From Limnephilus marmoratus (lineage: Eukaryota > Arthropoda > Insecta > Trichoptera > Limnephilidae), in assembly GCA_917880885.1 (NCBI GenBank), contig OU862919.1, positions 50,629,058-50,693,057 on the forward strand: DNA of 64,000 bases, read 5' to 3'. A model generated the notes under the pieces. The model saw nothing but the letters and a program-made list of their open reading frames with translations. It made no database searches and was not told where the DNA came from. Both the position numbers and the translations under genes were made by a program. This document shows, piece after piece, positions 30,641 to 42,059 of this stretch; positions within the stretch are counted from its first letter, which is position 1; the number at the start of each line of letters is the position of its first letter.

Positions 30641-31551
30641 GTTGTGAGGGAGCGGGCCGGATCGGTAGAGACGGTAGGAGCGGAGCGGAGTGTTAGTGGT
30701 GCCGTTAGTGTTGCTGCTGCATGATGAGTGAGAAGAAGGTCAGGAGACTATGGCGGTGAAGATCACAGGTCTTCAGGGAGCCGGCGTGTTGCTTTACACC
30801 ATGGCGGTGTAGAAGTGACCTTGGTCCAGGCGGTCGACCGTCGTCGTGTTGACGAGGTATGGCGGCTGTGTGGCCTTTGAGTCCACACACACACGTGACG
30901 CAGGAAGGAACCTTGAGAGGCGATGAGGATGATCTCTGGCAGCGGAACGCGGTGGGTTCGAATGCCAGAGAATGGGTTGAGCCCCAAGCAGAAAGCACAG
31001 CGGGCTTTATGTGCTGCGGACGGAGACATCTCATGTCGAGGCGCGAATGGGCCGGACAGCGGATGGTGATTGGAGAAGGAATCCTCGAAGGTGTTGGTAA
31101 AGTTCCTGGAGTCACTCTGGACAAACGTTATTCACTTGTTGCGAGACGGGCAGCCCGCGTGGGCCGATATGGCGTGGCGGCACTGAGCGGACTGTGATGC
31201 TACTCGACCGATGAATGAAAACTAGACTGAGACTGAGCTGTATGCGGCCCGTGCTGACTTTTATACTTCTGCCGGCCGGGCAAGTAGTTTCGAGAACGGC
31301 GTGAGAAATTCGACCGCCGCACCAAGGTGAGACAGTTCGCGAACACTCCAGTCGCTAGTGCTGATATATTATTATTGAGACGAGAACTTTCCAGTAGGTT
31401 GCCGCACTAATTGTTACCCGGTGATAGATGTACTATCGGCCGTAGGTAGGTCCGGTAGCGGCATGCATTTAGGTATTTATTTTTGGCGTGTTCCTTAACC
31501 AGTGGCGCTGCGATGGTTTTATCAGAGCGGGTTAAGTGACCGCTACAGTTG
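30641..31551 (-). mobile_element. Solo LTR (903 bp) with GTTG target duplication, tRNA-Trp TRIM family
   Basis: The LTR is 30645-31547. It starts TGAGGGAGCGGGCCGGATCG and ends GACCGCTACA, and GTTG flanks it on both sides (30641-30644 and 31548-31551). The start matches the LTR at 36886 (TGAGGGAGCGG, ATCGGTAGAG). An internal GACTGAGACTGAGCTG block followed by a TATA-like element (minus strand GTATAAAAGT) corresponds to the promoter region of that LTR. The orientation follows the TRIM at 36332-37772. Its GC-rich open frames show no domain and are not called as genes. Confidence 0.75.
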
Positions 31552-32045
31552 TATGCAACGTGAATACACAACATCGATATCAGATATTTCTGTATATATA
31601 ATGACTTCACAATTATCTCTGCAACAGACCAACATTCAGAATCGTAGTGTCGCTTGATATAAGTGTATCTGATGTTATGTTATTTAGATTGAGAACAGCC
31701 AGTCGCCTACCTCATGACGCTTATCTCCAACTCATCATTTTTTACCACTCTAATGAAATTCCTTAATATTAGAACTTTCATTATTTCCATGGCTCTGGGC
31801 AATGGGGTTCTCTGAGAAGCAAACAATTGGTTTGCTGTTGATTCCTCTGATCAACAATACAATTCGGATGATCTGGTGTTTTCAATAATACTTCTTCGAG
31901 GGGTCTTCGAGAATACGAGTCTTGCTTATTATCGTATATACAATAAATATCGTATTTACAATGATTATCTAACTGAACTTTACTTCCGTTCTAAACGATG
32001 CTCTCTAGCGAACGGCTCATTGAAGATGCCTACCTATAGATCAAA
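31552..32045. other. Unassigned sequence
   Basis: No feature recognised. Confidence 0.5.
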
Positions 32046-32047
32046 CA

Positions 32048-32247
32048 TTATTTTTTTTTTAAAAGAAAGACAAACATTCTCGGGTTACGAATAACCCAAC
32101 AATGTTTGAAAATCTCTTACTACCACCACAGAAAGCCGAAAATGTTGCTTGTGTTGTGATGGAGGACTTAGCCAGCCGAGGAATCGAACACGCGACGCCC
32201 AGGTGAGACCCAAGCGCGATGCCCACTCAACCACTGACCAGTCGATG
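32048..32247 (-). repeat. tRNA-derived SINE family C, full copy with conserved 3' hairpin
   Basis: Read on the minus strand, a tRNA-like head (A box GTGGTTGAGTGGGCATCG; B box GTGTTCGATTCCTCGG) is followed by a short body. Then comes the hairpin CAAACATT..GGGTTA-TTCG-TAACCC..AATGTTTG at 32071-32108, with a UUCG loop. It ends in an A-rich tail (T-run at 32050-32060 on the plus strand). Partial copies lie at 23942 and 25285. Confidence 0.75.
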
Positions 32248-33398
32248 TAGATATGATCGGCTATCTATTCGGGTATTAGATTTAAACGTTCGAGAGCTGT
32301 CTCTATCATTTAATACTACTAATGACACCTATTGACATAACTTAACGGCATCTGTTGATAGAATACTCCAAAAAATATATATGTTACGAGTTTTACAATA
32401 TTTTTCATAAATACCGTATTTTTATTTATGCACTGCTGGTATTTATTTTATTAGTGGAGTGTTCATGTATTTATCACAAAATTAAACATGTCCCTGCCAC
32501 ATGAGGTTGCGGTAACAAGCATTCCAGATTCCAGAACCACAAATATATTTGTAAGCACCAGTTTCCACGTGGCCACTACTACCCCCTGCCCACTAATTAT
32601 TCTACTAACTGTATTGGTGCTGTAATCACATACATACGGTGTTCAATCATTTAACCGCATTGCTCTTTTACATGTGATATTTTCTAACCCTTTCCGTTCA
32701 CTCACATTAGATGGCTGTTTCTTTTTATTTGGCTAACTAAACCTTTCCGCTATTTTAATCATCAGATCAGAGACACATATTTTATGTATTTCGTCGTGCA
32801 CATCATTCTTAATGATTGGGAAAGATAGGGTTATGTACATATTTCAATAAAGAGATTTCAGTATTGGACCATATTATAACTATATCTAGTAGGTATAGGT
32901 ATACGTACCTTGTTAATATTTTCACCCAGTAAAATTTATTATTGTTTTAAGGAAAATTAGTTCTCTCATCAGTTTCACTCACTGCATTAACCCTTCCTTG
33001 CTGGTGCAGTATACAGATTTGCCATGACAATAATTAATTCAATACCTCTAGAAATATGTACTAAATACAGTTCATATTTTAGGTGTACCACAATAATACA
33101 TTTATATGTCGGATAAAATAGTTAAAATATATGGTATTTACGAACGCAACAGAAAAAATGAACATCGGGTAAAAAATCATATTCACAAATGTTTGCATGT
33201 GTGGATACTTGCCGAGTGTGGTGCCGTAGTGGGCGAGGGGTTTTTGGTAATAGCCGGCAGTCTGCCGGCTATAATGGAAGTAAATGCAAGGTTGTTGTTT
33301 TTTCCTCGTTTTCATTACTAATACATAATATTTTACTAATGTCCATTTGTAAAAATGTACTATGAATAAAATGATTTACAAAAGAAGGTAATATTTGG
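32248..33398. other. Unassigned AT-rich sequence
   Basis: A small perfect inverted repeat AGCCGGCAGTCTGCCGGCT lies near 33253-33271. No gene recognised. Confidence 0.5.
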
Positions 33399-33399
33399 C

Positions 33400-33790
33400 A
33401 GGTGGGTATGGGTACCGCCGCCCCGGGAACCATTTATTAGATAACCAACATCCCTGCCATGGGCTACACCAAGTGGTTCTCTACGTTTGGTGACATTGCA
33501 AGGGTGTCGGTGTTAATGGGGTAGGGTTTGCCCGGGTTCATATAGTGGGGTTTATCTAGTTCTTGGCGGCGAATGCATTTGCCCACCTACCTAGTGGCGG
33601 GTCGGATCGGGAGAGACTGATTGAGAAAGACCTAACCTAGACCTCTCCAGCCGGAATATCACGAACGAACGCCTTGCACCGCTGTTGGAGGGATGGGTTC
33701 ATACGCCCGTCACTCCTGGACATATTGTTGACCCTCTGATTCCTAACAACTACTTATACGTAGGCCTTTTACGACGGATTTTTACCGAGG
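33400..33790 (-). repeat. Dispersed repeat family A, near-complete copy
   Basis: Reversed relative to the other copies: CCGGGAACCATTTATTAGAT, CTCTACGTTTGGTGACATTG, ACGGGCGTATGAACCC-like (reversed) and ATTTTTACCGAGGGCC-type blocks appear in mirror order. Confidence 0.7.
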
Positions 33791-34482
33791 GCCTCCTATG
33801 TGGTAATAATGTGCATACTGTTTATTTTTTACTAACTTCAATTTTTTAATTTACTTAATATCAATAGTAAAATTATACCATAAACAATGATTACATGTCA
33901 CAGTTAAAATCATAATAAAATATTAGAAATAATAAAAAATATGTAATTTGATTGTGAAATGACTTTAGAGATGTAAGAGATACAGGTACATACAAATTCT
34001 ATAGTAGAAATAAAGTAGACATAGAAGATTAAATTAATATTGATTGAAAAGATTTGATAGCGTAGCTCTCTTGTGCAGTTAAATAGACCCGTCACATCTG
34101 CGTATCTATTACTAACGTTATGAAACCTAGGTCTAATTGCATTTAAACAGGATTTTGGAACGAGTAGCTCTCGAGGGTATATGAAATTACAAAAATTAAA
34201 TTACAAAAAAAGAAATGATAAAATCTTTACCCCATGTACAGAGTAGGTACACAGCAGCGGAGCTCAAGAGAATTTCTAGCTCCGAAATGGAAGTATTAAT
34301 TTAAATAAAAAATTACATATAAGTGCAATTAAAAATGTCGCCGCAGCGCAACAGTATTTTTTACCTTTTTATTACACTTGACTGATTGCCATTCAATGCA
34401 TCATTTCTCTGAGATGGGGCTCGTACATTGAAATATTATTTCATCTGTGAATTTTATAAAAAAAATGTTTCTTCTAGGTAAA
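33791..34482. other. Unassigned AT-rich sequence
   Basis: No feature recognised. Confidence 0.5.
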
Positions 34483-34483
34483 C

Positions 34484-34905
34484 GACGACCTCCGTAGTCC
34501 AGTGGCTAAGACTCTTGACTCCATTCCGGAGGTCGCGGGTTCGAACCCGGCATGCGCAAATAAATTTTATTTGATTAATTTGTGGTTTTTCACAATTAAT
34601 TCATTTAAAATAATATATAGTATATTTGCGGCATGTTCCAGAGTGGAAGATACTATCAGTATCGCCCTGGTGTAAGACCACCATTCAGAATTGAAACGTT
34701 GCTTGAAAATGGCTTTAGCCGTGTTTAGTGACCAGATCTGAATAGCCAGGTACTTCCCAACCTCCCTCTTCCCCACCTCCTTCCCCTCCCCGCTACCTTC
34801 AGCCTCACAACATACCCCAATTGGGGATGCCATAGTCTCACTGGCTCCAGACGGGAGCAGTTGAGATTCTTGTGCGGTATTCGCTGTAAAAAAAAAAAAA
34901 CTGTC
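34484..34905 (+). repeat. tRNA-derived SINE family B, full copy (~420 bp)
   Basis: The head has an A box TAGTCCAGTGGCTAAGA (34495-34511) and a B box GGTTCGAACCC (34538-34548), the internal RNA polymerase III promoter. A body of about 330 bp follows with a C-rich stretch (CTTCCCCTCCCC) and CCATAGTCTCACTGGCTCC, then an A-rich tail from 34890. Non-autonomous; mobilised by a LINE in trans. Confidence 0.85.
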
Positions 34906-35510
34906 AGTATTATTTGAAATGTTATGGTGTGTTGCTAATCATTTATTTAAGACCTGTTCTGTGCACATTGCATTACGGCACCATATCACGTACAAATTCA
35001 CATCAGGTATTCCGAATTAATTAACATTACGTAGAATTGATGCAAACGATGATGTCCAAAGCATTTACTACAATTAATAGTATGGTTTACTGTTACAGTT
35101 CACGGTGAATTGAATAAAACCCCAATTAATGGATGACACGGTAACCATTTTATATGATAACTTACATAAGTTTAATAATATCCTCTTTAGAATCTTTCAA
35201 TGATATTTTTAAAATAATAGAAACGTTTCTAATTTTCTGAACCGTAATTTTATGTATGTATTCGCCATTAATTAAAAATTATGTCTAATAGTACTCCATG
35301 ATTCTTAATTAAAAATTATTTTATTTTTAACTAAATGTTGGAAATGCTTTCTGAGATGTAGTAGATGTGTTCAATGTAGTTATGTGTGTTCAATATAATT
35401 CAATATAGTTACAAAACGGCAGTAATAACATACCTTAATAAATCAAGGTTAACATAATACCTACTATTCTTTTGCATGGGTTCTTTATAACTTAGTTGGC
35501 ATAATTAATC
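34906..35510. other. Unassigned AT-rich sequence
   Basis: No feature recognised. Confidence 0.5.
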
Positions 35511-35511
35511 T

Positions 35512-35930
35512 GACGGCCGGCGTAGTGCAGCGGTAAGGCTCTTGACTCGCACACCGAAGGTCGCGTGATCGAATTCCGGCGTGGCAAATAAATTTTATTT
35601 GATTAATTTGTGTTATTTCACAATTTATTCATTTAAAATAATATATATATAGTATATTTGCGACACGTTCCAGAGTGGAAGATACTCTCAGTATCGCCTT
35701 GGTGTAAGACCACCATTCAGAATTGAAACGTTGCTTGAAATGGCATTAGCCGTGTTTGGTGACCAGATCTGAATAGCCAGGTACTTCCCCACCTTCCTCT
35801 TCCCTATCTCCTTCCCCTCCCCACTACCTTCAGCCTCACAACATACCCCAATTGGGGATGCCATAGTCTCGCTGGCTTCAGACGGGAGCAGTTGGGACTC
35901 TTGTGCGGTATTCACATAAAAAAAAATAAT
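35512..35930 (+). repeat. tRNA-derived SINE family B, second full copy
   Basis: A box TAGTGCAGCGGTAAGG at 35523 and a slightly decayed B box TGATCGAATTCC near 35567. The body is nearly identical to the copy at 34484. Tail AAAAAAAAATAA from 35919. Confidence 0.85.
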
Positions 35931-36326
35931 CTCGTGATTATTGTTCCACTATTATGTATGTATATAAAGTGTTTTGTAAATTATAAGGTTTTAGATTAAA
36001 ATTAAATTTTAAAAAGCTTTACAATAGGTACTACTACCCATCTCCAAACATACATCGTACAGTGTGGCGGGTAACTTAATGTGTATTCAAATTGATTTTT
36101 TTAGTACCTGCTGAGTTTATACAATAACTCTATTTTGTTTCTATTAACAACATTTTCTATCCGAAGTTGTGGATTTATACTAACCGCTTTATTAGTAAAC
36201 GTGTTTAAACCTATACAAAACTAATAAACAACCATTTACTTTACATTATTAGTTGACTATAATTCGTGTAAAGTTTAAAACACGTTTATAAGTAAGCGCG
36301 ATAATGTGAAAACAAACTCCACATAT
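35931..36326. other. Unassigned AT-rich sequence
   Basis: No feature recognised. Confidence 0.5.
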
Positions 36327-36331
36327 GATTT

Positions 36332-37772
36332 TGAGGGAGCGCGACGTGATCACGTCTGAACTGAACTGAACTGCAGCGGGCGAGCGATCGGCTGCTTATA
36401 TAGCCGCGGTAGAGTAACTACCTCGCGGTAGGTAATACGAGCCACCTCGGCAGTTGACGAGAATATTCGGCGCCGTACAGATATTGTACGGTGCTGTCTC
36501 GAGACCTTTCTAGGCGGGGCGATATTATTATCGTCAGGCTGGCACGGGAGGCGAGAAAGTACATCGCGGCCAGTATAGGTACGAAGGTACCTAGGCAAGT
36601 AGGTTTGCCGATGGGCGCGAATATTAGATGTTTCTCGTATGTTCTTTTGATGGCGATGATAATAATGATGTGTCGCCACACACCCTCTTCCCAGTGTACG
36701 GAGTACAGGGTTGAAAGATGATGTCAGGAGTCGCAGGAAAGCCGGGTTGATGCTGCTGGTCGGAGCGTCCGTGCTGATGCATCTCTACCGATTCCCTCGT
36801 TTTTGCGGTGTTACCGGTGTGTCGTGGTAACACTCTTGTAAGGATGCTGTATGCTGCGTATCCATATCACGTCGGGGTCACCAGTTGAGGGAGCGGTCCG
36901 TATCGGTAGAGTCGGGACGAGAAATAAAAGGCGTCAGTCGAAGTGGTGAGTCAGTCGTTTATTGGGCTACGTAGCAGATGGTCGGTGGTCGGTAACATGA
37001 GGTAATGCGGAGTGCCGTAGATGAGATGCTGCAGGCGCGCGGTGGTGGAGATGATGTGGTGAAGGTCAGCGAGTTGCTCGACACCATGGCGGTGGAGATG
37101 ACCTATATTCCAGGCCGTTGCTCGACGCTTTAAGTCGCGGAGGTAAACGGTGTGTGGCTCGGTGAGCTGAGCCACCAGCAGGTAGTCCTGGCGAGGCGGA
37201 GCGCGTTCCATGGCAGCGAAGCACGGTGGGCTTCGGGGTGCCATGAAGTGGTGAGCTGATCCCCGGACTGAAGGTGCGTCAAACCTTGTAAGTCGCGGGA
37301 TGTATCTGATCTCAGGAGCTGAAGACACGATGGGCCTTGTAGCTGAGACGTGGTGATGAACCTCGAGGAAGCTGCCCTGGATGCGTAGCGATGCCATGCA
37401 GGAGCACTTATTACATGTTGAGAAGTTGACCGACGATTAATGTGAGACTGAACTGAACTGAACTGCAGCGGGCGAGCGATCGGCTGCTTATATAGCCGCG
37501 GTAGAGTAACTACCTCGCGGTAGGTAATACGAGCCACTTCGACAGTTGACGAGAATATTCGGCGCCGTACAGATATTGTACGGTGCTGTCTCGAGACCTT
37601 TCTAGGCGGGGCGATATTATTATCGTCAGGCTGGCACGGGAGGCGAGAAAGTACATCGCGGCCAGTATAGGTACGAAGGTACCTAGGCAAGTAGGTTTGC
37701 CGATGGGCGCGAATATTAGATGTTTCTCGTATGTTCTTTTGATGGCGATGATAATAATGATGTGTCGCCACA
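36332..37772 (-). mobile_element. Terminal-repeat retrotransposon in miniature (TRIM), tRNA-Trp-primed, ATTT target duplication
   Basis: In minus orientation: a 5' LTR 37772 to 36886 (887 bp, TGTGGCGACAC to CCCTCA), then a tRNA-Trp primer site, about 200 bp of internal DNA, a polypurine tract (GGGAAGAGGG at 36683-36692), and a 3' LTR 36680 to 36332 (349 bp). The LTRs share 324 bp (36357-36680 against 37449-37772), with only a few differences. The 3' LTR lacks about 540 bp of the longer form. ATTT flanks both ends (36328-36331 and 37773-37776). There is no room for any gene. A TATA box (CTATATAAG, about 37487-37495) and an array of CAGTTCAGTTCAGTTCAG just downstream look like the LTR promoter. 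Confidence 0.8.
36866..36883 (-). other. Primer-binding site complementary to tRNA-Trp 3' end
   Basis: Minus strand TGGTGACCCCGACGTGAT, two bases after the LTR end CCCTCA. It is complementary to the tRNA-Trp 3' end (ATCACGTCGGGGTCACCA). Confidence 0.85.
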
Positions 37773-37777
37773 ATTTA

Positions 37778-39854
37778 TCAAACAAAAAATCGTTAATTGC
37801 CATCATTCCCCTTTTGCTACAATCATGAAAATAAACTTGTAGGCCAATTTGTAGACATTTTCAATATCTTCCTAACACAAATAAAACTTACATCACCCAA
37901 AATAATCTGAACTGGCCGTTCAATAGTTTTGTAATATGGTTGACTGAAAAGGAAAGAACAGACATTCGAAATATCCTAAAGAACTAACAGATGTACATTT
38001 TATAGACATTAACTTTTCATATAATTAATTACTCACTAAATTATATAATATTCAAATATAATAAAATATGCGGGGTACTGCTTGCTAGCAACATTTATTA
38101 TATAATCATGTACTTACCTACTGTATTTACATTTTTTTATCTCCATGTGAAATCTTATATTACGTATGCAATCTTCTTATGGAAATTTATCAAATCATAA
38201 AAACAACACGTAAATATTTAATATAACAACACATGTATGTGTACATATATGCATATATCTTTATCTTTTTATATACATACATATCTTTTTAATAAATATA
38301 ATATGTTATTTACCTGCCTCGGAACAGACTCTGTTAGTGAGGTGGATAAAATAAAACAATGTACATAAATGAAAATAAAATAAACGCCCGGGTTTCCGCA
38401 ACTGAAATTGAATTGAATTAAAGATTTTTAAAAATCGCCACTCACATTTCGCATTTGAAAAGATTTCATGAGTTTTTAAGACAAAATATTTTTAAACCTA
38501 CACTGGTATAGGATAATACGTTCCATCACCGGTAACAATCACATTGTTATGAAATTTTGTTAAAAATTACTTTGTGTGAAAACCATTTTATTGCTAATAT
38601 TTTCACAATATTGTAGACCCATTCCGCCAAAACCTGTAAAATAAATAATTCACTAAATGCCACATTCTTCAGATGTTTCCATTTGACTAAAAATACCTCA
38701 TCACTTTATCGATAACGTAGTTATTTATATCTACCAGTATGCTGGTTGATAGAAATACTCGCATTTTGTTGTGGAAGGCAGCCCCCATCCCCCTCCAAAC
38801 TACCACCCTCTGCAGCCCATCCGTGAGAAGCGGATAATCATTTTCTTTTTGTTCACCCACCTGACGCCACTGATCAAAAAATATAATTCACTACCGGAGA
38901 AATAAATCCAAGGATAAACAATGCACGGTATATAATTTGTGGCCATGTTTCCACGCGGTAGAGGCAAAAAAGAAAACATTCTTCGTGATAATTTTTCAGA
39001 CGAAGTTTTACAAATATCGTCCGGAATTTTATTTGGAGCAAGCTGGCAACATACAGAAAAAGTTCAATCATTCATTAGAAGATATAAATAAAATAATTGC
39101 TAATCGAGAAAACGGGAATACATCAGTAAACGTCTAATTAATGAATCTTATTATTAGTGCTACGCTTTGGCTCATAATTAATTAAGAATAGAAGAGAATA
39201 CTCATAGATAGGTAACATTAATTACTTACGTGTTTCGCGTTAGCGTGCTCGCACAGCATCCAACATTGAAACACGATAGCACCGTTTTGGTTCGGTCGTT
39301 TATTTCTTCGTGTGCACTTTACATAAAACTCCAGTAATGACCTAAAAACCATAAAATAACCCTTTATCCGACTTAAGGGTTGATCAAAAACGGTTTGAGC
39401 CGTAATGCTGAACTGGCACAATGGAATAGGATACGACATTATCTAAGCCTAACGAGAAAACCCTTTTTGGGGCATTAACATATTTGGGAAGAATTTAAAT
39501 GAACTTTTTTAAGTGGTCAAACAGATTTCTCAGCAATACTTCCATCAAGATAATATATAACACAGCATTTCTTTCCTTCAAATTTTCGTGCGAACTGTAA
39601 ACATATTCACTTGTCGCTTATTATTATTTTTATATTATCTTCACCCAGCCATATTTCATTTATGGTATGGTATGGTATGCTGAGTGGATTTTGTGGAAAG
39701 GAAATTTTGTGGATTTTTTGGAAGGAGGAAAGATCAGGGGTCTCTTCAAGACCTTCAAGAAGAAGAGACCCTTCCCCACTCCTTAGTATATTAACAAAAG
39801 CTATACAATATAAAGAATTTAAATGCGTCATAGCGTTAAAGTCTTTATTAAACA
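37778..39854. other. Long unassigned AT-rich stretch
   Basis: CCTGCCTCGG..GTTAGTGAGG at 38320-38345 resembles the LINE 3' block seen at 24875. The rest shows no gene, RNA gene or clear repeat end. Confidence 0.5.
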
Positions 39855-39855
39855 A

Positions 39856-40216
39856 CTAGCTGGTTCCCGACATGCGTTGCTATGCGATTTAATAAAAAAA
39901 AATCTCTCTGCGTGTCCTTTCCCATTCGTCCCTCCTGAGTTCCCCTCCTCCCTCCCAGGTTACCCTCCCCCTACCGCGAACCCCCTACTTGAGTTACCCC
40001 CCCCTCCCCCCTCCCCCCTCCCGCATTCTATACATTTAGTTTTCAAACATTTTTTTTAATATAAATTTCGTAATGCCAGAGCCCATCAGTAGTATTATAC
40101 AAACCTTGTCCTGACAATAACGAACACAAAAAAAGAGAATTATCCAATTTGGTGCAGTCGTTCGAAAGTTATGTGCGTACATACATTTCGGCGATTCATT
40201 TTTATTTATATACAAG
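39856..40216 (-). mobile_element. Non-autonomous Helitron, uninterrupted copy
   Basis: Plus-strand CTAGCTGGTTCCCGACATGC is the reversed 3' end and CGGCGATTCATTTTTATTTA the reversed 5' end. It matches 16252-17249 on both sides of the nested LINE. The pyrimidine-rich middle (39905-40025) mirrors the purine-rich part of the other copy. Confidence 0.75.
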
Positions 40217-41062
40217 AAGAAGATAGATTAGGAATATCTTTAGGACAAAACAGATCTTCCACACAATGGAGTGTCTACTCGTCTACTGTCTATTAACTTT
40301 TCAGCAAATTCGGTTTCAGCGGTAATAAATTAATTTAGACACCTTCAAAAATTGACATTTAGATTCATATAAATACGTCATATCAATGTGGTTCAATCAC
40401 GGTTTGAAAATGGTATTGTAAACCGAAACAGCTGTAACAAAAATTCTTACTAAAATACTTACAGAACTTGATAATAATATTATCAAATTTAATATTAATT
40501 AAGTTTTACGAATTAAACACAAAAACAAATAATAATTAAGAAGAGACCAATACTTTTGGAGAGAGGAGAAAGAAGTTGCTCATGTGACAAATTGCACACA
40601 TGTTGGACGCGTTTTTGACGTATTTCCCGACTATACACAGGTGCCTAACGGATCAATGACGTTAGTTCCTCGGTGAATCTTCCATTGACATACTGTTAGA
40701 ACAAGGACACCATTCCCGCCCGATGTCTGTGCTCTAAAGATTATAATCCCTTTGTTAAGATAAGCGAATCTATCAAACGCACCATTTTCTGTTTCTGGGG
40801 TCCTAGCATGGTTGATCGATAAGGATTGATAGGATAACTTTCGATAATTTCTCATTGATCCCTAGCATGACTGCAGATTGCCAACGAATAAGTAAAACTT
40901 CACAATTACCAAGTGTTCTTAATATATTCGACGTTAGCTGTTGTTTATGCGTTAGCGATCTGCAGTTGTCCTAGGGTGCGATGAGAAGTTACGGAAATTA
41001 TTCTATCAATCTGAACAGAATACGGCAAATAAATTAATCTAAAAGGATTATGGTTGAGGTGT
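40217..41062. other. Unassigned sequence
   Basis: No feature recognised. Confidence 0.5.
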
Positions 41063-41850
41063 TTAAGGGGAACGTATGCGCGGCCCATTTCTGCCCGTTT
41101 CAAACAAATCTTATATTTGGATCTGAGATCAAAATACCCAACCAAACTGAAAAATTATTTTTGTATTCAAAAGGTATATTAAATATCTAGTCAGGATGTG
41201 AGCTACTTTATTTATTTTTTTAAATTAAATTAAAAGATATAGGTCATTAAAAATTTTAGAGTTTCATGATTTTGGAGGCAACTTAGGCAATTATTTGTGA
41301 GTAAAAGAAAAACTTTAAAAAAATAATTTTATTGTATTTATTTTAAAAATAAATAAAAAATATAATTAAAAATGCATTTTTTGGGTAGTAATTTTAATAC
41401 ATAAACGACTATTTTTTATTCCGCCGTAAATAGGTAATTTGTGTTTTTAATATACACCAATCAAAATGATTTCTTTTATAAATTTTATTTTTTATTGTTT
41501 TTATTTTATTAGATTTTTATGATAAATAAATGATAAATATGATAAATAATCTAATTTCATTAGATTTATATGATAAATATAGTAAAATAATTTATTTATT
41601 GTTTTTAATTTACTCACAAATAATTGCCCAAATCCCCTCTAAAATCCAGAAACATTCAAATTTTTAATGGCCTATATCTTATAATTTAAATAAAAAAATT
41701 AATAAAGTTGCTCACACCCTGACTGGATATTTGATATACCTTTTGATTACAAAAATAATTTTTCAGTTTGGTTGGGTTTTTTGATCTCAAATCTAAATCT
41801 AAGATTTGTATGAAACGGGCAGAAATGGGCCACGCATACGTTCCCCTTAA
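41063..41850. mobile_element. TTAA-flanked foldback element (780 bp) with ~270-bp inverted arms
   Basis: The element is 41067-41846. The left arm starts GGGGAACGTATGCGCGGCCC and the right arm is its inverse, with inverted similarity continuing to about 41350 and 41580 (GGCAATTATTTGTGAGTAAA against TTTACTCACAAATAATTGCC). TTAA lies on both sides. TTAA duplications are typical of piggyBac-like or Sola3 elements. There is no transposase. Confidence 0.85.
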
Positions 41851-42059
41851 AACTTCATATGATAAAAATCAATGCGATAATCATAATCAAATTTTAACAT
41901 TAAAACGGTTCCCATTAAACACCGTATCTCAATCCTTTTGAATTTTGATAAAATAGCCAGCTGACAAACACGTTGTGCAAAAGAGTTGATCGCAATTTGA
42001 TCAAAATGCATCGAGAATCGTTTGTTCGTTCAAATGTGAATTCCAAATGGGTCATCGAT

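Noticed and set aside
30705..31197. Open frames of 88-139 codons
   Set aside because: GC-rich solo-LTR sequence; no conservation with the related LTR frame.
34484..34560. Functional tRNA gene
   Set aside because: Good promoter boxes, but no cloverleaf closure; the same head with the same body recurs at 35512, so it is a SINE.
36350..37771. Arg/His-rich open frames of 109-213 codons
   Set aside because: They lie within LTR sequence of the TRIM, duplicate with it, and show no domain.
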